A DNA stretch of 64,000 nt from Klebsiella michiganensis (GCA_000963575.1 CP011077.1:1054001-1118000), one strand, 5' to 3'. Positions 26,443-35,933 are shown, counted from the first letter of the stretch. Numbers and translations: made by a program. The notes: generated from the sequence alone by a model not told the origin.

Positions 26443-26575
26443 TTTATCAATTGTGTCTTTGAACCCATTAAATCCGCTAATTAATCAGGTCTGGTTATCA
26501 TTCCTCGCATTAACTATTCATCAATCTGATACTCCACAGTTGACCTGTCGCCGTTACGGTTGCGATACATATTTA

Positions 26576-26591
26576 GGTGATCTCATTAACA
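26576..26591 (+). promoter_or_regulatory. Candidate CRP site before cstA
   Basis: GGTGA-TCTCAT-TAACA matches the CRP half-sites TGTGA-N6-TCACA at 8 of 10 positions, 114-129 bp before the cstA start. E. coli cstA is activated by cAMP-CRP on carbon starvation, which supports the call. Confidence 0.5.
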
Positions 26592-26704
26592 AACTGAGGT
26601 AAATGCCCGCCGTTTTGTCCGCTTCAGATTGTGAGAAAAGCCATTCCAGGCTAGAAACAAAATGTAACAACTCTCGGTATCCACTTAGAAAACGGACAAA
26701 ATTG

Positions 26705-28810
26705 ATGGATAAATTTGGGAAACACCTCATCTGGGTCGTGCTTGCTTTGATAGGCGCATTCGCCCTCGGCTATATCGCACTGAATCGTGGTGAACAGATA
26801 AATGCACTGTGGATTGTTATTGCCTCAGTCTGTATCTACCTGATCGCCTATCGTTACTACGGTTTGTTTATCGCTAAACGCGTGCTGACGGTGGATGCCA
26901 CGCGCATGACGCCGGCCGTGCGAAACAATGACGGTCTTGATTACGTTCCCACGGATAAAAAAGTACTGTTTGGCCACCACTTTGCCGCTATCGCCGGGGC
27001 TGGCCCGCTGGTGGGGCCGGTGCTTGCCGCGCAAATGGGTTACCTGCCGGGTATGCTTTGGCTGCTGGCGGGCGTAGTGCTGGCGGGCGCCGTGCAGGAC
27101 TTTATGGTGCTGTTTGTCTCCACGCGCCGCAACGGACGCTCGCTAGGGGAGTTGGTTAAAGAAGAAATGGGCAACACCGCGGGGGTTATCGCGCTGGTGG
27201 CCTGCTTTATGATCATGGTGATTATTCTGGCCGTGCTGGCGATGATCGTCGTGAAGGCGCTCACCCACAGCCCGTGGGGCACGTACACCGTGGCCTTTAC
27301 CATCCCGCTGGCGCTGTTTATGGGCGTCTATATTCGCTATTTGCGCCCGGGGCGCATCGGCGAAGTTTCGGTCATTGGCCTGGTGATGCTGGTGTTTGCC
27401 ATTATCTCCGGCGGCTGGGTGGCCGAGAGTGAAACCTGGGCTCCGTATTTCGACTTTACGGGCGTACAGCTGACGTGGATGCTTGTGGGCTATGGTTTTG
27501 TGGCCTCGGTACTGCCGGTGTGGCTGCTGCTAGCCCCGCGTGATTATCTCTCCACATTCCTGAAAATCGGCACCATCATCGGGCTGGCGATCGGCATTCT
27601 GATCATGCGCCCGACGCTGCAGATGCCTTCATTAACAAAATTCATCGATGGCACCGGCCCGGTGTGGAGCGGGGATCTGTTCCCGTTCCTGTTTATCACC
27701 ATCGCCTGCGGGGCTGTTTCAGGCTTCCACGCGCTGATTGCTTCCGGGACCACGCCCAAAATGCTGGCGAACGAAAATCAGGCCTGTTTCATTGGCTACG
27801 GCGGCATGCTGATGGAGTCCTTTGTGGCGATCATGGCGCTGGTGGCGGCCTGTATTATCGACCCGGGCGTGTACTTCGCGATGAACAGCCCAATGGCCGT
27901 ACTGGCTCCAGCGGGCACGGCGGATGTCGTCGCTTCTGCCGCGCAGGTGGTGAGCGGCTGGGGCTTCCATATCACCCCTGAAACGTTGACCAATATCGCC
28001 AACGAAGTGGGCGAACAGAGCATCATCTCCCGCGCCGGTGGGGCACCAACGCTTGCCGTGGGCATGGCTTATATCCTGCACGGTGCGCTGGGTGGGCTGA
28101 TGGACGTCTCGTTCTGGTACCACTTTGCCATCCTGTTTGAAGCGCTGTTTATCCTGACGGCGGTGGATGCCGGGACTCGTGCGGCGCGTTTCATGCTGCA
28201 GGATCTGCTGGGCGTTATCTCGCCGGGGCTGAAACGGACGGATTCACTGCCGGCCAACCTGCTTGCCACCGGGCTTTGTGTGCTGGCCTGGGGTTACTTC
28301 CTGCATCAGGGCGTGGTCGATCCGCTGGGTGGCATTAACACGCTGTGGCCGCTGTTCGGTATCGCCAACCAGATGCTGGCGGGCATGGCGCTGATGTTGT
28401 GTGCAGTGGTACTGTTCAAAATGAAGAAACAACGCTATGCCTGGGTTGCGCTGATGCCGACCGCCTGGCTGCTGGTGTGTACCTTAACCGCTGGCTGGCA
28501 GAAAGCGTTCAGTTCGGATGCAAAAGTGGGCTTCCTCGCCATCGCCAACAAGTTCCAGGCGATGATCGACAGCGGCAATATTCCGGCGCAGTACACGCAG
28601 TCGCAGCTTAGCCAACTGGTGTTCAATAACCGTCTGGACGCGGGGCTGACCATCTTCTTTATGGTGGTTGTGGTAGTGCTCGGCTGGTTCTCGCTGAAAA
28701 CTGCGCTTAAGGCGCTGAAGTCTGACCAACCAACGTCGAGCGAGACGCCGTACGAGCCGATGCCTGAGAATTACCAGGAGATTGTGGCGCAGGCGAAGAG
28801 CGTGCATTGA
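26705..28810 (+). CDS. cstA: Carbon starvation protein CstA (pyruvate/peptide transporter)
   Basis: A 701-residue inner-membrane transporter, the same length as E. coli CstA, with ~16-18 membrane helices. It takes up pyruvate (and has been linked to peptides) during carbon starvation, working with the small protein encoded downstream. The conserved stretches DYVPTDKKVLFGHHFAAIAG and GFHALIASGTTPKML are intact. The frame is open 34 codons further upstream, but ATG 26705 gives MDKFGKHLIW, matching the E. coli start. Confidence 0.96.
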   Translation: MDKFGKHLIWVVLALIGAFALGYIALNRGEQINALWIVIASVCIYLIAYRYYGLFIAKRVLTVDATRMTPAVRNNDGLDYVPTDKKVLFGHHFAAIAGAGPLVGPVLAAQMGYLPGMLWLLAGVVLAGAVQDFMVLFVSTRRNGRSLGELVKEEMGNTAGVIALVACFMIMVIILAVLAMIVVKALTHSPWGTYTVAFTIPLALFMGVYIRYLRPGRIGEVSVIGLVMLVFAIISGGWVAESETWAPYFDFTGVQLTWMLVGYGFVASVLPVWLLLAPRDYLSTFLKIGTIIGLAIGILIMRPTLQMPSLTKFIDGTGPVWSGDLFPFLFITIACGAVSGFHALIASGTTPKMLANENQACFIGYGGMLMESFVAIMALVAACIIDPGVYFAMNSPMAVLAPAGTADVVASAAQVVSGWGFHITPETLTNIANEVGEQSIISRAGGAPTLAVGMAYILHGALGGLMDVSFWYHFAILFEALFILTAVDAGTRAARFMLQDLLGVISPGLKRTDSLPANLLATGLCVLAWGYFLHQGVVDPLGGINTLWPLFGIANQMLAGMALMLCAVVLFKMKKQRYAWVALMPTAWLLVCTLTAGWQKAFSSDAKVGFLAIANKFQAMIDSGNIPAQYTQSQLSQLVFNNRLDAGLTIFFMVVVVVLGWFSLKTALKALKSDQPTSSETPYEPMPENYQEIVAQAKSVH

Positions 28811-28816
28811 TTTTTA

Positions 28817-28932
28817 CCCTCTCCCTGGAAGGGAGAGGGGAGCAATTGAGCTTCACCTTAGCCTTGAGCGGAGAGGAGATTGGTCTTTATCTTTTCCCGC
28901 TCTCCCCTTTGGAAAGAGGGCCGGGGGGAGGG
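28817..28932. repeat. Two REP-like CCCTCTCCC/GGGAGAGGG palindromes
   Basis: CCCTCTCCCT-ggaa-GGGAGAGGG (28817-28839) and CCGCTCTCCCCTTT...AAAGAGGGCCGGGGGGAGGGG (about 28898-28932) lie in the 141-bp gap between cstA and ybdD. The same type of sequence recurs at 42069 and in the array at 54550-54763. They may stabilise the cstA mRNA and reduce ybdD expression. Confidence 0.75.
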
Positions 28933-28951
28933 GCAACTCACTGGAGACACC

Positions 28952-29149
28952 ATGTTCGATAATCTCGCTAAAGCCGGGAAATACCTCGGCCAGGCCGCAA
29001 AACTGATGATTGGCGTACCCGATTACGACAACTACGTGCAGCACATGCGCCAGACCCACCCGGAGCAAACGCCCATGACCTATGAAGAGTTTTTCCGCGA
29101 GCGTCAGGACGCGCGCTACGGCGGCAAAGGCGGCGCTCGTTGCTGCTAA
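28952..29149 (+). CDS. ybdD: YbdD/YjiX-family small protein (CstA partner)
   Basis: A 65-residue cytoplasmic protein almost identical to E. coli YbdD, including DYDNYVQHMRQTHPEQTPMT and the Cys-ending tail GGKGGARCC. Proteins of this family are needed with CstA-type transporters for pyruvate uptake. Start ATG 28952 follows CTGGAGACACC. It lies in the cstA transcription unit. Confidence 0.95.
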   Translation: MFDNLAKAGKYLGQAAKLMIGVPDYDNYVQHMRQTHPEQTPMTYEEFFRERQDARYGGKGGARCC

Positions 29150-29279
29150 AGCAGGGTATTGGCGTTTGATTAACTGTGACACTTCACTCGTTTTTTAGCG
29201 GACAGCAAAAATCCTGTTGTGCGAAACCGGCGAGTGTGATTTTATCAATGACGACTTTTAAAACAGATTCAGGAAACCC

Positions 29280-29378
29280 ATGACCCATTCCCTGCAGACT
29301 TCGACCCTACTAGTTACCGCGCTACCAGCCGCGGTGGTCGTCGTGCGTGTGGTGGTGGTCGTCGGCAATGCGCCGTAG
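29280..29378 (+). CDS. ivbL: ilvBN operon leader peptide IvbL
   Basis: A 32-residue leader peptide that senses valine and leucine charging. The frame ATG ACC CAT TCC ... ends with a run of nine Val codons broken by one Arg (VVVVRVVVVV) and GNAP, matching the E. coli IvbL C-terminus. It is followed after 24 bases by the attenuator hairpin. When valyl- or leucyl-tRNA is scarce the ribosome stalls on these codons and transcription continues into ilvB. Confidence 0.96.
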   Translation: MTHSLQTSTLLVTALPAAVVVVRVVVVVGNAP

Positions 29379-29402
29379 GGACTGAATCAACGCATCGATT
29401 CC

Positions 29403-29440
29403 AAACCCCGCCGGCGCAAACCGGGCGGGGTTTCTTGTTT
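29403..29440 (+). terminator. ilvBN attenuator (transcription terminator)
   Basis: AAACCCCGCC pairs with GGCGGGGTTT, extended by GG/CC, followed by CTTGTTTT. It lies between ivbL and ilvB and is the expected attenuator. Confidence 0.9.
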
Positions 29441-29486
29441 TAAGTGCCTGCCCAGAAGCGAACCGGCTAATTAGAAGGACTGGAGC

Positions 29487-31175
29487 ATGGCAATTTCGGA
29501 CACACCCTCACAACGCATCACTGGTGCTCAGCTGATTGTAAAAATGCTGGAGCATCACGGGATTACCACGGTCAGCGGCATTCCAGGTGGCACCGTTCTG
29601 CCGCTCTACAATGCTCTGAGCCAAAGCACCCGCATTCGCCACGTACTGGCGCGCCACGAGCAGGGCGCGGGATTTATGGCGCAGGGCATGGCGCGTACCA
29701 GCGGCAAGCCGGCGGTCTGCATTGCCTGTAGCGGGCCGGGCGCTACAAACCTTGTCACCGCCATTGCCGATGCGCGCCTCGACTCCATCCCGCTGGTTTG
29801 TATCACCGGCCAGGTACCAACCTCGATGATTGGCGCCGATGCTTTCCAGGAAGTGGACACCTACGGTATTTCGATCCCAATCACCAAACATAACTACCTG
29901 GTGCGCAGCATCAGCGAGCTGCCGCAGGTGATTACCGACGCCTTCCGCATTGCGCAATCTGGCCGCCCTGGCCCGGTGTGGATCGATATTCCAAAAGACA
30001 TTCAAACCGCTGAAATCGACATCGCCGAACTGCCGGCGGTGGCCGCGCCTTCGGCAGCTCCGGCCTTTGACCATCAGGACATCGCCCGTGCGGCGGCGAT
30101 GATCAACGAAGCCAAACGTCCGGTACTTTATCTGGGGGGTGGCATCATCAGCGCTGGCGCGGCCGAACAGGCGCGTGAACTGGCTGAGCGTGCCGGGCTG
30201 CCGACAACCATGACGCTGATGGCGCTGGGCACGATCCCCGCGCAGCATCCACTCTCCCTGGGAATGTTGGGGATGCACGGGGCGCGCAGCACCAACTTTA
30301 TCCTTCACGAAGCGGACCTGCTGATCGTGCTTGGAGCTCGCTTTGACGACCGCGCGATTGGCAAAACCGAAGAATTTTGCCCGAATGCAAAAATTATCCA
30401 CGTCGATATCGATCGCGCCGAGCTGGGCAAAATTAAGCAGGCGAATGTGGCTATTCGCGGCGACGTGCGTGAAGTCCTGAGCCAGCTTATTCCGCAAACC
30501 AAAGCCTCACGGCGCGGCGAGTGGCTGCAAACGGTGAGCGATTTGCAGCGCGAGTTCCCGTTTGCCACGCCGGGCGCGGACAACCCGCTGATGCCTTACG
30601 GGCTGATCAAAGCTGCGGCGGCGTGCGTGGATGATGAAGCTATCGTGACCACCGACGTAGGTCAGCACCAGATGTGGGTGGCTCAGGCTTATCCGCTCAA
30701 CCGTCCTCGTCAGTGGCTGACCTCTGGCGGACTTGGCACCATGGGCTTTGGCTTACCGGCAGCGGTAGGTGCGGCGCTGGCCGAGCCTGGCCGCAAGGTG
30801 CTGTGCTTCTCCGGCGACGGCAGTCTGATGATGAATATCCAGGAGATGGCGACGGCGGCGGAAAATAATCTTGATGTAAAAATCATCCTGATGAACAACC
30901 AGGCATTGGGGCTGGTGCACCAACAGCAGACGCTGTTCTACCAGCAGAATATCTTTGCCGCGACTTATCCGGGTAAGACGGATTTCATTACCATCGCGCG
31001 CGGTTTTGGCCTGGCGACCTGCGACCTGAACCAGGCGGAAGATCCGCACGCCGCGCTGCAGGAGGCGATTTCTCGCCCCGGGCCTTGCCTGATCCACGTT
31101 CGCATCGATGCGGATGAAAAAGTCTACCCAATGGTGCCGCCGGGTGCCGCCAACACTCAGATGATTGGAGAGTAA
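29487..31175 (+). CDS. ilvB: Acetolactate synthase I, large subunit
   Basis: A 562-residue ThDP- and FAD-dependent enzyme, equal in length to E. coli IlvB, making acetolactate (valine/leucine) and acetohydroxybutyrate (isoleucine). The ThDP-activating Glu is Glu58 in ARHEQGAGFMA; the ThDP/Mg motif GDGSLMMNIQEMATAAENN is near residues 448-466. Start ATG 29487 follows GAAGGACTGGAGC. Controlled by the ivbL attenuator; ilvN follows three bases after its stop. Confidence 0.98.
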   Translation: MAISDTPSQRITGAQLIVKMLEHHGITTVSGIPGGTVLPLYNALSQSTRIRHVLARHEQGAGFMAQGMARTSGKPAVCIACSGPGATNLVTAIADARLDSIPLVCITGQVPTSMIGADAFQEVDTYGISIPITKHNYLVRSISELPQVITDAFRIAQSGRPGPVWIDIPKDIQTAEIDIAELPAVAAPSAAPAFDHQDIARAAAMINEAKRPVLYLGGGIISAGAAEQARELAERAGLPTTMTLMALGTIPAQHPLSLGMLGMHGARSTNFILHEADLLIVLGARFDDRAIGKTEEFCPNAKIIHVDIDRAELGKIKQANVAIRGDVREVLSQLIPQTKASRRGEWLQTVSDLQREFPFATPGADNPLMPYGLIKAAAACVDDEAIVTTDVGQHQMWVAQAYPLNRPRQWLTSGGLGTMGFGLPAAVGAALAEPGRKVLCFSGDGSLMMNIQEMATAAENNLDVKIILMNNQALGLVHQQQTLFYQQNIFAATYPGKTDFITIARGFGLATCDLNQAEDPHAALQEAISRPGPCLIHVRIDADEKVYPMVPPGAANTQMIGE

Positions 31176-31178
31176 GTC

Positions 31179-31475
31179 ATGCAACAATCAATCGCTAAAC
31201 AATCAACCGTCATTCTGGAGCTTACGGTGCGCAACCACCCGGGCGTGATGTCACATATTTGCGGCCTGTTTGCCCGTAGGGCATTTAACGTGGAAGGCAT
31301 TCTCTGCCTGCCGCTGCCGGAGGGGGATCAGAGCCGCATCTGGCTGCAGGTGGGGGACGACCAGCGGCTGGAGCAGATGGTCAGCCAGGTCGATAAGTTA
31401 GAGGATGTGGTGCAGATCATTCGCCACGCCGATGATCCGGGTATCTTTAACCGCCTGAGCGCATTTGTGCAGTAA
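31179..31475 (+). CDS. ilvN: Acetolactate synthase I, small regulatory subunit
   Basis: A 98-residue ACT-domain subunit that activates IlvB and confers valine feedback inhibition. The ACT signature ILELTVRNHPGVMSHICGLF is at residues 12-31. Directly downstream of ilvB. In E. coli uhpA follows; here a toxin-antitoxin pair follows instead. Confidence 0.97.
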   Translation: MQQSIAKQSTVILELTVRNHPGVMSHICGLFARRAFNVEGILCLPLPEGDQSRIWLQVGDDQRLEQMVSQVDKLEDVVQIIRHADDPGIFNRLSAFVQ

Positions 31476-31482
31476 ATAAAAC

Positions 31483-31514
31483 CGGGGCTTTCAGGCATAT
31501 TCTTGAAAGCCCCG
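31483..31514 (+). terminator. Hairpin after ilvN
   Basis: Perfect 11-bp stem CGGGGCTTTCA / TGAAAGCCCCG, 7 bp after the ilvN stop. No T run follows, so it may be a 3' stabiliser or a weak terminator. Confidence 0.6.
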
Positions 31515-31682
31515 GGCCCGGGTGCATAAACCCCGGAAGCCGTGCCGCAATCCCCGCTTTGTGATGAACAATTACCCTCAATTTCTCTCAATAATTCGCT
31601 AGCCTGCCCTGAGAAAAATAAGCACGACTAAATTTTGTTCGTGCTTGTGTGTTGCTTTTAAGCTACATTCGGGGAGTCAAAG

Positions 31683-32012
31683 ATGAACATAATTACGTTC
31701 TTCGAAACGGAAGAAGGAAAAACGCCGTTCAAAGATTGGCTGCGTGTGCTAGAGGATGCGAGAGCAAAAACCAAAATAGTGATGAGGGTGGACCGCCTTT
31801 CTTTTGGTAACCCCGGCGAGAGTAAACCCTGCGGGCAGGGCGTATGGGAAATGCGCATCGATGAAGGACCGGGTTACAGGGTGTACTACGCCCAGGATGG
31901 CAAAGCAGTCTGGCTGCTGCTGGCGGGGGGAGATAAACGCAATCAACAGGCGGATATCGAACGTGCAAAAAAATGGTGGCTTGAACACCAGGGGAGAAAA
32001 AATGAAATTTAG
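31683..32012 (+). CDS. HigB-type toxin (RelE/ParE superfamily)
   Basis: A 109-residue protein of the addiction-module killer family. Core features: FFETEEGKTPFKDWL at the N-terminus, WEMRIDEGPGYRVYYAQDG mid-protein and the LLAGGDKRNQQADIERAKKW tail, typical of RelE-fold mRNA endonucleases. It overlaps its antitoxin gene by 11 bp, in toxin-first (HigBA) order. Predicted to cleave ribosome-bound mRNA when released from antitoxin. Confidence 0.85.
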   Translation: MNIITFFETEEGKTPFKDWLRVLEDARAKTKIVMRVDRLSFGNPGESKPCGQGVWEMRIDEGPGYRVYYAQDGKAVWLLLAGGDKRNQQADIERAKKWWLEHQGRKNEI

Positions 32013-32304
32013 CGAATTTGATCAAACGGTTATTGATATGCTCCGCGACGATCGTGCCTTCGCCGTGGAGTACCTGAAAGAAGCTTTTATTGGGCTGGAC
32101 GGTGACGACGGCGAAGCGGTGTTTCTGATTGCCATGCGCCGACTGGTAGAAGCCAGAGGTGGCTTTACGGAGATTGCCAGAGTAGCAAATCTAAACCGCG
32201 AAACGCTTTATCGCACGCTGTCCGAGCGCGGAAACCCCACCATCAAAACCACCAAAAAGGTTTTGCACGCGGTGGGGATCCACTTCTCTGAGATTGCGGG
32301 CTAG
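32002..32304 (+). CDS. HigA-type antitoxin (HTH)
   Basis: A 100-residue DNA-binding protein of the putative addiction-module antitoxin family: HTH at ~residues 55-90 (FTEIARVANLNRETLYRTLS, then NPTIKTTKKVLHAVG). It should neutralise the upstream toxin and repress the operon. The ATG at 32002 follows GGGGAGAAAA and lies inside the toxin gene; a longer upstream frame overlaps the toxin and lacks a better ribosome site. Confidence 0.85.
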   Translation: MKFSEFDQTVIDMLRDDRAFAVEYLKEAFIGLDGDDGEAVFLIAMRRLVEARGGFTEIARVANLNRETLYRTLSERGNPTIKTTKKVLHAVGIHFSEIAG

Positions 32305-32311
32305 CCGCAAA

Positions 32312-33454
32312 TCAGAAGCCCTGGCGCACCAGCAGGTCAGGCGTAATTTCGGCAATAGACTTCGCGCCGGTCAGCGTCATCGCCACGCGCATCTCTTTCT
32401 CAATCAGGCTTAGCAGGTTGCTGACGCCGGCCTCGCCGTGGGTGGCCAGCGCATACAGGAAGGCTCGTCCCAGCAGTACGGTGTCGGCGCCCAGGGCAAG
32501 CATACGCACCACGTCCAGGCCGTTACGGATGCCGCTGTCCGCCAGAATCGTAATGTCGCCTTTTACCGCATCGGCGATGGCGGGCAGGGCTCGCGCGGAG
32601 GAAAGCACGCCGTCCAGCTGGCGGCCGCCGTGGTTAGACACCACTATCCCATCGGCGCCAAAACGCACCGCATCGCGCGCATCTTCCGGATCGAGGATCC
32701 CTTTAATTACCATCGGGCCGTCCCAGAATTCACGGATCCACTCCAGGTCTTTCCAGGAGATTGACGGGTCAAAGTTATTCGCCAGCCAGCCGATGTAATC
32801 TTCCAGCCCGGTCGGTTTGCCGAGGTAGGCAGAGATATTGCCGAGATCGTGAGGACGGCCGTTTAAGCCGACATCCCATGCCCACTGCGGGTGCGTTACG
32901 GCCTGAAGATAACGGCGCATTGCCGCGTTAGGGCCGCTCATGCCTGAGTGGGCATCGCGGTAGCGAGCGCCGGGCGTGGGCATATCGACGGTGAATACCA
33001 GCGTAGAGCACCCGGCGGCTTTCGCACGCTCCAGCGCATTGCGCATAAAACCACGATCTTTCAAAACATAAAGCTGGAACCACATCGGGCGGTTAATCGC
33101 CGGCGCGACTTCCTCAATTGGGCAAACGGATACCGTTGACAGGGTAAAAGGAATACCTTTTGCTGCGGCAGCTTTTGCGGCCTGCACTTCACCCCGGCGC
33201 GCGTACATGCCACAAAGCCCCACGGGGCCGAGAGCCACCGGCATGGAGAGCGTTTCGTTAAACAACCGGGTTTCCAGACTCAGCGCCGACATATTCTTCA
33301 GTACGCGCTGCTTGAGCGCCACCTGCGTCAGATCTTCCACGTTGCGCTTCAGGGTATGCTCGGCATAGGCCCCGCCGTCAATGTAGTGGAATAAAAATGG
33401 CGGCAGAATGCGCTCGGCGGCGGCACGGTAGTCGGTTGCTGCGGAAATAATCAT
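32312..33454 (-). CDS. lldD: FMN-dependent L-lactate dehydrogenase
   Basis: A 380-residue membrane-associated flavoenzyme oxidising L-lactate to pyruvate and passing electrons to quinone. The catalytic-His motif VSNHGGRQLDG is present near residue 270, and the phosphate-binding region ILADSGIRNGLDVVRML follows. It is about 16 residues shorter at the C-terminus than E. coli LldD (396). Third gene of lldPRD, overlapping lldR by four bases. Confidence 0.97.
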   Translation of the reverse strand: MIISAATDYRAAAERILPPFLFHYIDGGAYAEHTLKRNVEDLTQVALKQRVLKNMSALSLETRLFNETLSMPVALGPVGLCGMYARRGEVQAAKAAAAKGIPFTLSTVSVCPIEEVAPAINRPMWFQLYVLKDRGFMRNALERAKAAGCSTLVFTVDMPTPGARYRDAHSGMSGPNAAMRRYLQAVTHPQWAWDVGLNGRPHDLGNISAYLGKPTGLEDYIGWLANNFDPSISWKDLEWIREFWDGPMVIKGILDPEDARDAVRFGADGIVVSNHGGRQLDGVLSSARALPAIADAVKGDITILADSGIRNGLDVVRMLALGADTVLLGRAFLYALATHGEAGVSNLLSLIEKEMRVAMTLTGAKSIAEITPDLLVRQGF

Positions 33455-34239
33455 CGTTTCTTTTCCCTTATTTCATCACTTGCTTCGTCCGGGAGGCGGG
33501 TAATACGTGCCTGACGGGCTTCGTCTTCCTGCAGAGTCTTGATGGTGGCGTGAACGTAGCCGAGGTGCGACTGGGCGGCTCGCCTTGCGCGCTCGGCGTC
33601 TCCGGCCAGAATCGCCTGCAATAATTCGTCGTGTTGCTCGGTCAGCCCGGCAAAAATGGCCGGGACGGTGTACATGCGCTGGCGGCTGTGAAGCACCGAA
33701 GATTGCAGCAGGTCGAAGAACCCGCGCATGGTCTGGAGCAGCACGATATTGTGGGAGGCTTCGGCGATTGCCAGGTGAAAACGAACGTCGGCCTGCGCGG
33801 CGAGATCCGGGTCGTCGCTCTCTTTAAATTTGAGCGTGGCATCAAAACAGGCGATCAGCTTTTCTTTGTCAGCCTGCGTCGCCCGCATTGCCGCGTACCA
33901 GGCCGTACTGCCTTCAATGGAATGTCTCGCTTCGAGGATATCTAACTGGTAATTAGGATCGCCCTCAACCAGCGTTTTCAGCGGCTGCACGATGCGCTGT
34001 TCCGACCATTGCTCGGTCTGGTAGCGCAGATAAGTGCCGCCGCCGCGTCGGCTGGCGAGCACGCCTTCGCCAATCAGCTTTTGAATCGCCTCACGTAAAA
34101 TCGAGCGTGAACAGCCCAGCTCGGCGGCCAACTGGCGTTCGGCGGGCAACCGCATGCCCGCCTCCAGGTGACGTTCTTCAATCAGCGTCTTAACACGCTC
34201 AACCATCTGGTCGGCAAGGCGTGGAACAGCTTGGGTCAT
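33451..34239 (-). CDS. lldR: Lactate-responsive regulator LldR (GntR/FadR family)
   Basis: A 262-residue FadR-type regulator: N-terminal winged helix (residues ~8-75, LPAERQLAAELGCSRSILREAI) and an all-helical FCD ligand domain with metal-binding His residues. In E. coli it both represses and activates lldPRD depending on L-lactate. Its two operators are visible upstream of lldP. Overlaps lldP and lldD by four bases each (ATGA). Confidence 0.96.
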   Translation of the reverse strand: MTQAVPRLADQMVERVKTLIEERHLEAGMRLPAERQLAAELGCSRSILREAIQKLIGEGVLASRRGGGTYLRYQTEQWSEQRIVQPLKTLVEGDPNYQLDILEARHSIEGSTAWYAAMRATQADKEKLIACFDATLKFKESDDPDLAAQADVRFHLAIAEASHNIVLLQTMRGFFDLLQSSVLHSRQRMYTVPAIFAGLTEQHDELLQAILAGDAERARRAAQSHLGYVHATIKTLQEDEARQARITRLPDEASDEIREKKR

Positions 34240-35891
34240 GGGATCATCCAGGTTAAAACGTAAGCCTGCAGCGTGGTAATCACCCCCACCATGCAGGTAA
34301 AAATCAGGCTGTGCTTCACGGTAAAGCGGAACAGATCCGACTCTTTACCAACCAGCCCCACCGCCGCACAGGCAATGGCAATCGACTGCGGCGAAATCAT
34401 CTTTCCGGTCACGCCGCCGGTGGTATTGGCCGCCACCAGAAGCAGGTCTGAGACGCCAATCTGCTGCGCGGTCGTGGCCTGCAGTGCGGCAAAGAGCGCG
34501 TTAGACGAGGTGTCCGATCCGGTCAGGAACACGCCCAGCCAGCCAAGGAACGGCGAGAAGAAAGTGAAGGCGTGGCCGGTATGTGCCAGGGCCAGGGCCA
34601 GCGTCGCCGACAGCCCGGAATAGTTGGAGATAAAAGCAAACGCCAGCACCATGCCAATGGAGTAAATCGGCAGCGCCAGCTCCTTGAGCGTCTCTCCAAA
34701 GGTCACCAGTGCTGCTTTCGGCTTCATGCGCAGGTAAACGATTGAGATCAGCGCCGCGACCAGGATTGCCGTACCGGTGGCTGACAGCCAGTCGAACTTA
34801 AACACCGCCGCGTAAGGTGCGCTTGCGGCAACGACCGGCGGCATTTTGGCGACCAGGTTATCCAGGAAAGGCACCGGGAAATTATAGACCCAGTCGGCCA
34901 TCGCGCCGCCTTTGGCGAACAGCGCTTTAAACGGCGGAATACTCCACAGCGTGACCGTGGCCGTTAAAAACAGGAACGGCATCCAGGCTTTGACAATCTG
35001 CCCGGTCGTGTATTTCTTTGACGACTGCTCGTGCAGGGTTGCAGCCGCCCCCTCGCTATCAAAGCGGAAAATACGTCCTGGCTTCCAGACCCGCAGGAAC
35101 GCCGTCAGGCACACCAGCGACACCAGCGAGGAGATGATGTCCGGCAGCTCGGGGCCGATAAAGTTAGAGCTAAGATACTGGGCGATAGCAAACGAGCCGC
35201 CTGCGACCATCACCGCAGGCCATGTCTCTTTGATGCCGCGCCAGCCGTCCATAATTGCCATGATCCAGAACAGCACAATAATCGTCAGGAACGGCAGCTG
35301 ACGGCCCACCATCTGGCCGATTTCGAAGCTGTCCAGGCCAGTGACCTGTCCGGCGACGATAATCGGGATCCCCATTGCGCCGAAGGCCACCGGCGCAGTG
35401 TTCACTATCAGGCACAAGCCCGCGGCATAAAGCGGCTTGAAGCCAAGGCCAACCAGCAGCGCAGCGGTAATCGCGACCGGCGCACCAAACCCGGCGGCAC
35501 CTTCCAGAAACGCCCCGAAAGAGAAACCGACGATCAGCATTTGCAGGCGCTGATCCGGCGTAATCGACAGGATGGAGGAACGAATAATGTCGAACTGTCC
35601 GGTTTTGACCGAAATCTTGTAGACAAACACCGCGGCAACAATAATCCAGGCGATGGGCCACAGGCCATAAAAGAACCCATACACCACCGAGGCAAGCGCG
35701 CGATCTACCGGCATGCGGTATAAAAATAAGGCAACCAGCAGGGCGATAAATACCGTCAGCGTTGCCGCTTTGTAGCCCTTCATCCGTAGCTTAATCAGCG
35801 CGAAGAAGAAGAACAGAATCGGGAGCGCGGCAATCAGACTCGACAGCCAGATATTTCCAAGCGGGTCGTAGAGTTGGGGCCAGACTTGCAT
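34236..35891 (-). CDS. lldP: L-lactate permease
   Basis: A 551-residue inner-membrane lactate:proton symporter, the same size as E. coli LldP, with ~12-14 helices. The conserved GFSFGAFLEGAAGFGAPVAI and FLTGSDTSSNALFAALQ segments are intact. First gene of lldPRD; the ATG at 35891 follows GGAGAACACCTGC. Confidence 0.97.
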   Translation of the reverse strand: MQVWPQLYDPLGNIWLSSLIAALPILFFFFALIKLRMKGYKAATLTVFIALLVALFLYRMPVDRALASVVYGFFYGLWPIAWIIVAAVFVYKISVKTGQFDIIRSSILSITPDQRLQMLIVGFSFGAFLEGAAGFGAPVAITAALLVGLGFKPLYAAGLCLIVNTAPVAFGAMGIPIIVAGQVTGLDSFEIGQMVGRQLPFLTIIVLFWIMAIMDGWRGIKETWPAVMVAGGSFAIAQYLSSNFIGPELPDIISSLVSLVCLTAFLRVWKPGRIFRFDSEGAAATLHEQSSKKYTTGQIVKAWMPFLFLTATVTLWSIPPFKALFAKGGAMADWVYNFPVPFLDNLVAKMPPVVAASAPYAAVFKFDWLSATGTAILVAALISIVYLRMKPKAALVTFGETLKELALPIYSIGMVLAFAFISNYSGLSATLALALAHTGHAFTFFSPFLGWLGVFLTGSDTSSNALFAALQATTAQQIGVSDLLLVAANTTGGVTGKMISPQSIAIACAAVGLVGKESDLFRFTVKHSLIFTCMVGVITTLQAYVLTWMIP

Positions 35892-35933
35892 GCAGGTGTT
35901 CTCCAGGGTGAGGCGTTTATCGTTTTTTATTTG

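Noticed and set aside
29150..29279. CRP site before ilvB
   Set aside because: TGTGA half-sites are present (CTGTGACACTTC, GTGTGATTTTAT), but the matching second halves are poor, so no site is claimed.
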